Positions 62,786-64,000 of a DNA stretch of 64,000 bases are shown in pieces; position 1 is the stretch's first letter; the number at the start of each line of letters is the position of its first letter. The DNA comes from Chitinophaga arvensicola. GTDB lineage: Bacteria > Bacteroidota > Bacteroidia > Chitinophagales > Chitinophagaceae. Below the pieces are notes generated by a model that made no database searches, had not been told where the DNA came from, and saw nothing but the letters and a program-made list of their open reading frames with translations. The stretch is taken from NCBI RefSeq assembly GCF_900110835.1, contig NZ_FOJG01000002.1:124001-188000 (forward strand), read 5' to 3'. The position numbers were made by a program, and so were the translations under genes.

Positions 62786-62984
62786 AATACTTAAAAGAAT
62801 GGGGTCTAAGAAATAATTACTTTCACAATATACAAATTTGTATAGTATTGCCGTCACAGATCCTTTTAATAGATGATCATTAATAGCCATTCATTAGGAG
62901 AGCTGATATAATATTATTGTTACCTCAATTCTACTCGCGTCAGTCTAGCAGCTTAACTTTTCAAGAAAAAATCTGATTCCTATA

Positions 62985-63070
62985 GTTATTAGAAATAAAC
63001 AAAAGGAGATTTTTAAACGTGTTGCTAAAGATAAAAAGGGTACTATTGCGTTATCTAGATAAGAATTTGT
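62985..63070 (+). pseudogene. Decayed second copy of the small island ORF 3' end
   Basis: About 70 bp (AAAAGGAGAT...TAAACG...GCTAAAG...AAAGG..TACTATT...GATAAG) align with 60534-60605 at roughly three of four bases. Translated it gives KEIFKRVAKDKKGTIALSR then a stop, matching EKEMIKRMAKEIKATINRD in the intact gene. The remaining gap 62786-63176 shows no other gene. Confidence 0.6.
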
Positions 63071-63176
63071 TAGCTACAAACCAATAATGATCTGCGGGTT
63101 GAAATTTGTAAGTATTCAATCATACGTGCTATATACCGCCATCAGCTTTATTATACTTATGTAATTAGAGAAACTA

Positions 63177-64000
63177 TCAATCCCTTATCAAAGGCTTCAG
63201 AACCAGCTCTTCAATTATTTCATAACTTTTATCTCCCCAGCTAGGGTCACCAGGTATTGGGGGGATAGAAAGCCAATGTGTAACTCCATTAATAATGTTG
63301 TCTTTGGGGAACAATTCTTCTCTTTCGTTCTTATATATTGTTTCTAATGTCTCATCGAGAAGTGTAGCGTCCTCGTATGAAGAAATAGTCAGAGAAATTA
63401 ATCGAAATAAAGCTATTAGAGCATTTTTGACCTGTTCTTGGGATAACTTTCTTCCGTTGTGAACAAAATCATTCCTCAGTTTCCTCGCCTTATTTAGTAA
63501 TTGGTAATCCAAAATTGTAATAAAATCTTTTTGGAATAGGAGTTCTATTTTGGTAGAAGTTGTCCAAGTTCGAAAGTCTTTTAAAAAAGTTCTTCTACCT
63601 TCGATTACATTTTCTTCGCTATTTTCTTTCGCAATTTCTTTAACCCAGATAATATTTATCACTTGTTCAATGGAGGTCCATAAGAAAATTAAACTTTCAC
63701 CCCATTGGTTTCTCACATAGTTGGAGGTGCCGTTTAGTAGCAAGGCAGGGGATAGGCTGCCAATTTTCGCAAAATACCCTTTACCTAATTGATAGGCTTT
63801 TTCTAGTTCTGACGCCTGTATAGTTAATGGATTTAATAACTTAATGACATCATGATGGCCAACATGTTTTGTTTGAAATGCTCTATTTAGCTCAGCATAG
63901 TATCCGCTTCCTCCATTTCCAAGCTTTAAATATCCGTCCTGAAATAATTTACCGCTGGAGATGTCTGTAGGTTGAATTGCCTCACAATAAACACCTCCAA
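63177..64000 (-). CDS. HEPN-like protein, N-terminus cut by window edge
   Basis: About 273 residues visible; the frame stays open to the right edge, so the start is beyond it. The N-terminal visible part contains Gly-rich GNGGSGYYAELN and HHDVIKLLNPLTIQASELEK; the C-terminal half is all-helical and includes ARKLRNDFVHNGRKLS (coding 63445-63490), which has the R-x4-H (RNDFVH) signature of HEPN domains, many of which are RNases in toxin, abortive-infection and defence systems. A helix before it (ESLIFLWTSIEQVINIIW) suits the same four-helix fold. The family is not named. It is upstream of the ATPase-nuclease gene in the same direction but 391 bp away. Confidence 0.65.
   Translation of the reverse strand, partial: GGVYCEAIQPTDISSGKLFQDGYLKLGNGGSGYYAELNRAFQTKHVGHHDVIKLLNPLTIQASELEKAYQLGKGYFAKIGSLSPALLLNGTSNYVRNQWGESLIFLWTSIEQVINIIWVKEIAKENSEENVIEGRRTFLKDFRTWTTSTKIELLFQKDFITILDYQLLNKARKLRNDFVHNGRKLSQEQVKNALIALFRLISLTISSYEDATLLDETLETIYKNEREELFPKDNIINGVTHWLSIPPIPGDPSWGDKSYEIIEELVLKPLIRD

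Noticed and set aside
62786..62890. 35-residue extension of the ATPase-nuclease
   Set aside because: Possible by frame, but the sequence before MSQKHHATF has no GHKL feature and the domain starts right after that Met.
58680..64000. Second copy of the tRNA-Leu 3' end as right attachment site
   Set aside because: I found no matching stretch inside the window; the border may lie beyond it.

Overview
The window looks like a chromosome segment of a Bacteroidota bacterium, most likely Chitinophagaceae (Chitinophaga-like). The evidence is two SusC/SusD loci each driven by an ECF sigma factor and a FecR anti-sigma factor, a type IX secretion (T9SS) sorting domain, several -7 boxes of the form TAnnTTTG, FtsX-type permeases without their own ATPase, and LytS/LytTR and NarL-type two-component pairs. 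The species call is inference; nothing here names it.

Layout. 1-7692 (minus) is a first Sus-type uptake locus: sigma factor, FecR, SusC, SusD and a DUF4369 thioredoxin-like protein cut by the left edge. 7889-11227 holds an unknown gene and an FtsX permease. 11264-19949 (minus) is a second locus: sigma factor, FecR, SusC, SusD and a GH127 beta-L-arabinofuranosidase, probably for L-arabinofuranose-containing plant glycans. A plus-strand promoter and terminator sit opposite the SusC leader and suggest an antisense RNA. 20094-28424 is a mixed stretch with a secreted alpha/beta hydrolase, a T9SS cargo protein with three exact-length 52-residue repeats, and several unknown proteins, one with a Cys-rich tail. 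28579-31711 holds an exported rhamnose-mutarotase-like lipoprotein and a LytS/LytTR pair. 31809-34942 is a sulfur module: Crp/Fnr regulator, two YeeE/YedE half transporters and a metallo-beta-lactamase/rhodanese protein, with a Crp-like box in front of the operon. 35048-39230 holds VOC and CDGSH proteins, a 45-residue membrane protein, a PQQ-type propeller and a small TonB receptor. 39578-46112 (minus) holds a di-heme peroxidase/TonB receptor/DUF4397 operon and a TlpA-YceI operon. 46463-51362 holds a B12-binding radical SAM protein, an unknown protein and a membrane protein/kinase/response regulator trio. 51365-58461 holds FtsX and ABC transporters, a sulfatase and a CBS-domain membrane protein.

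58621-64000 is different: a tRNA-Leu(CAG) with an island behind it. It contains a cluster of GACAC repeats, a tyrosine recombinase broken by a deletion and frameshift, a truncated histidine-kinase ATPase domain, a small mobile-associated ORF with a decayed second copy 2.5 kb away, a 638-residue GHKL ATPase fused to a Shedu-like PD-(D/E)xK nuclease domain, and a HEPN-like protein running off the right edge. The minus-strand genes here look more AT-rich than the rest of the window. This is the best candidate for a poorly described, probably anti-phage, system.
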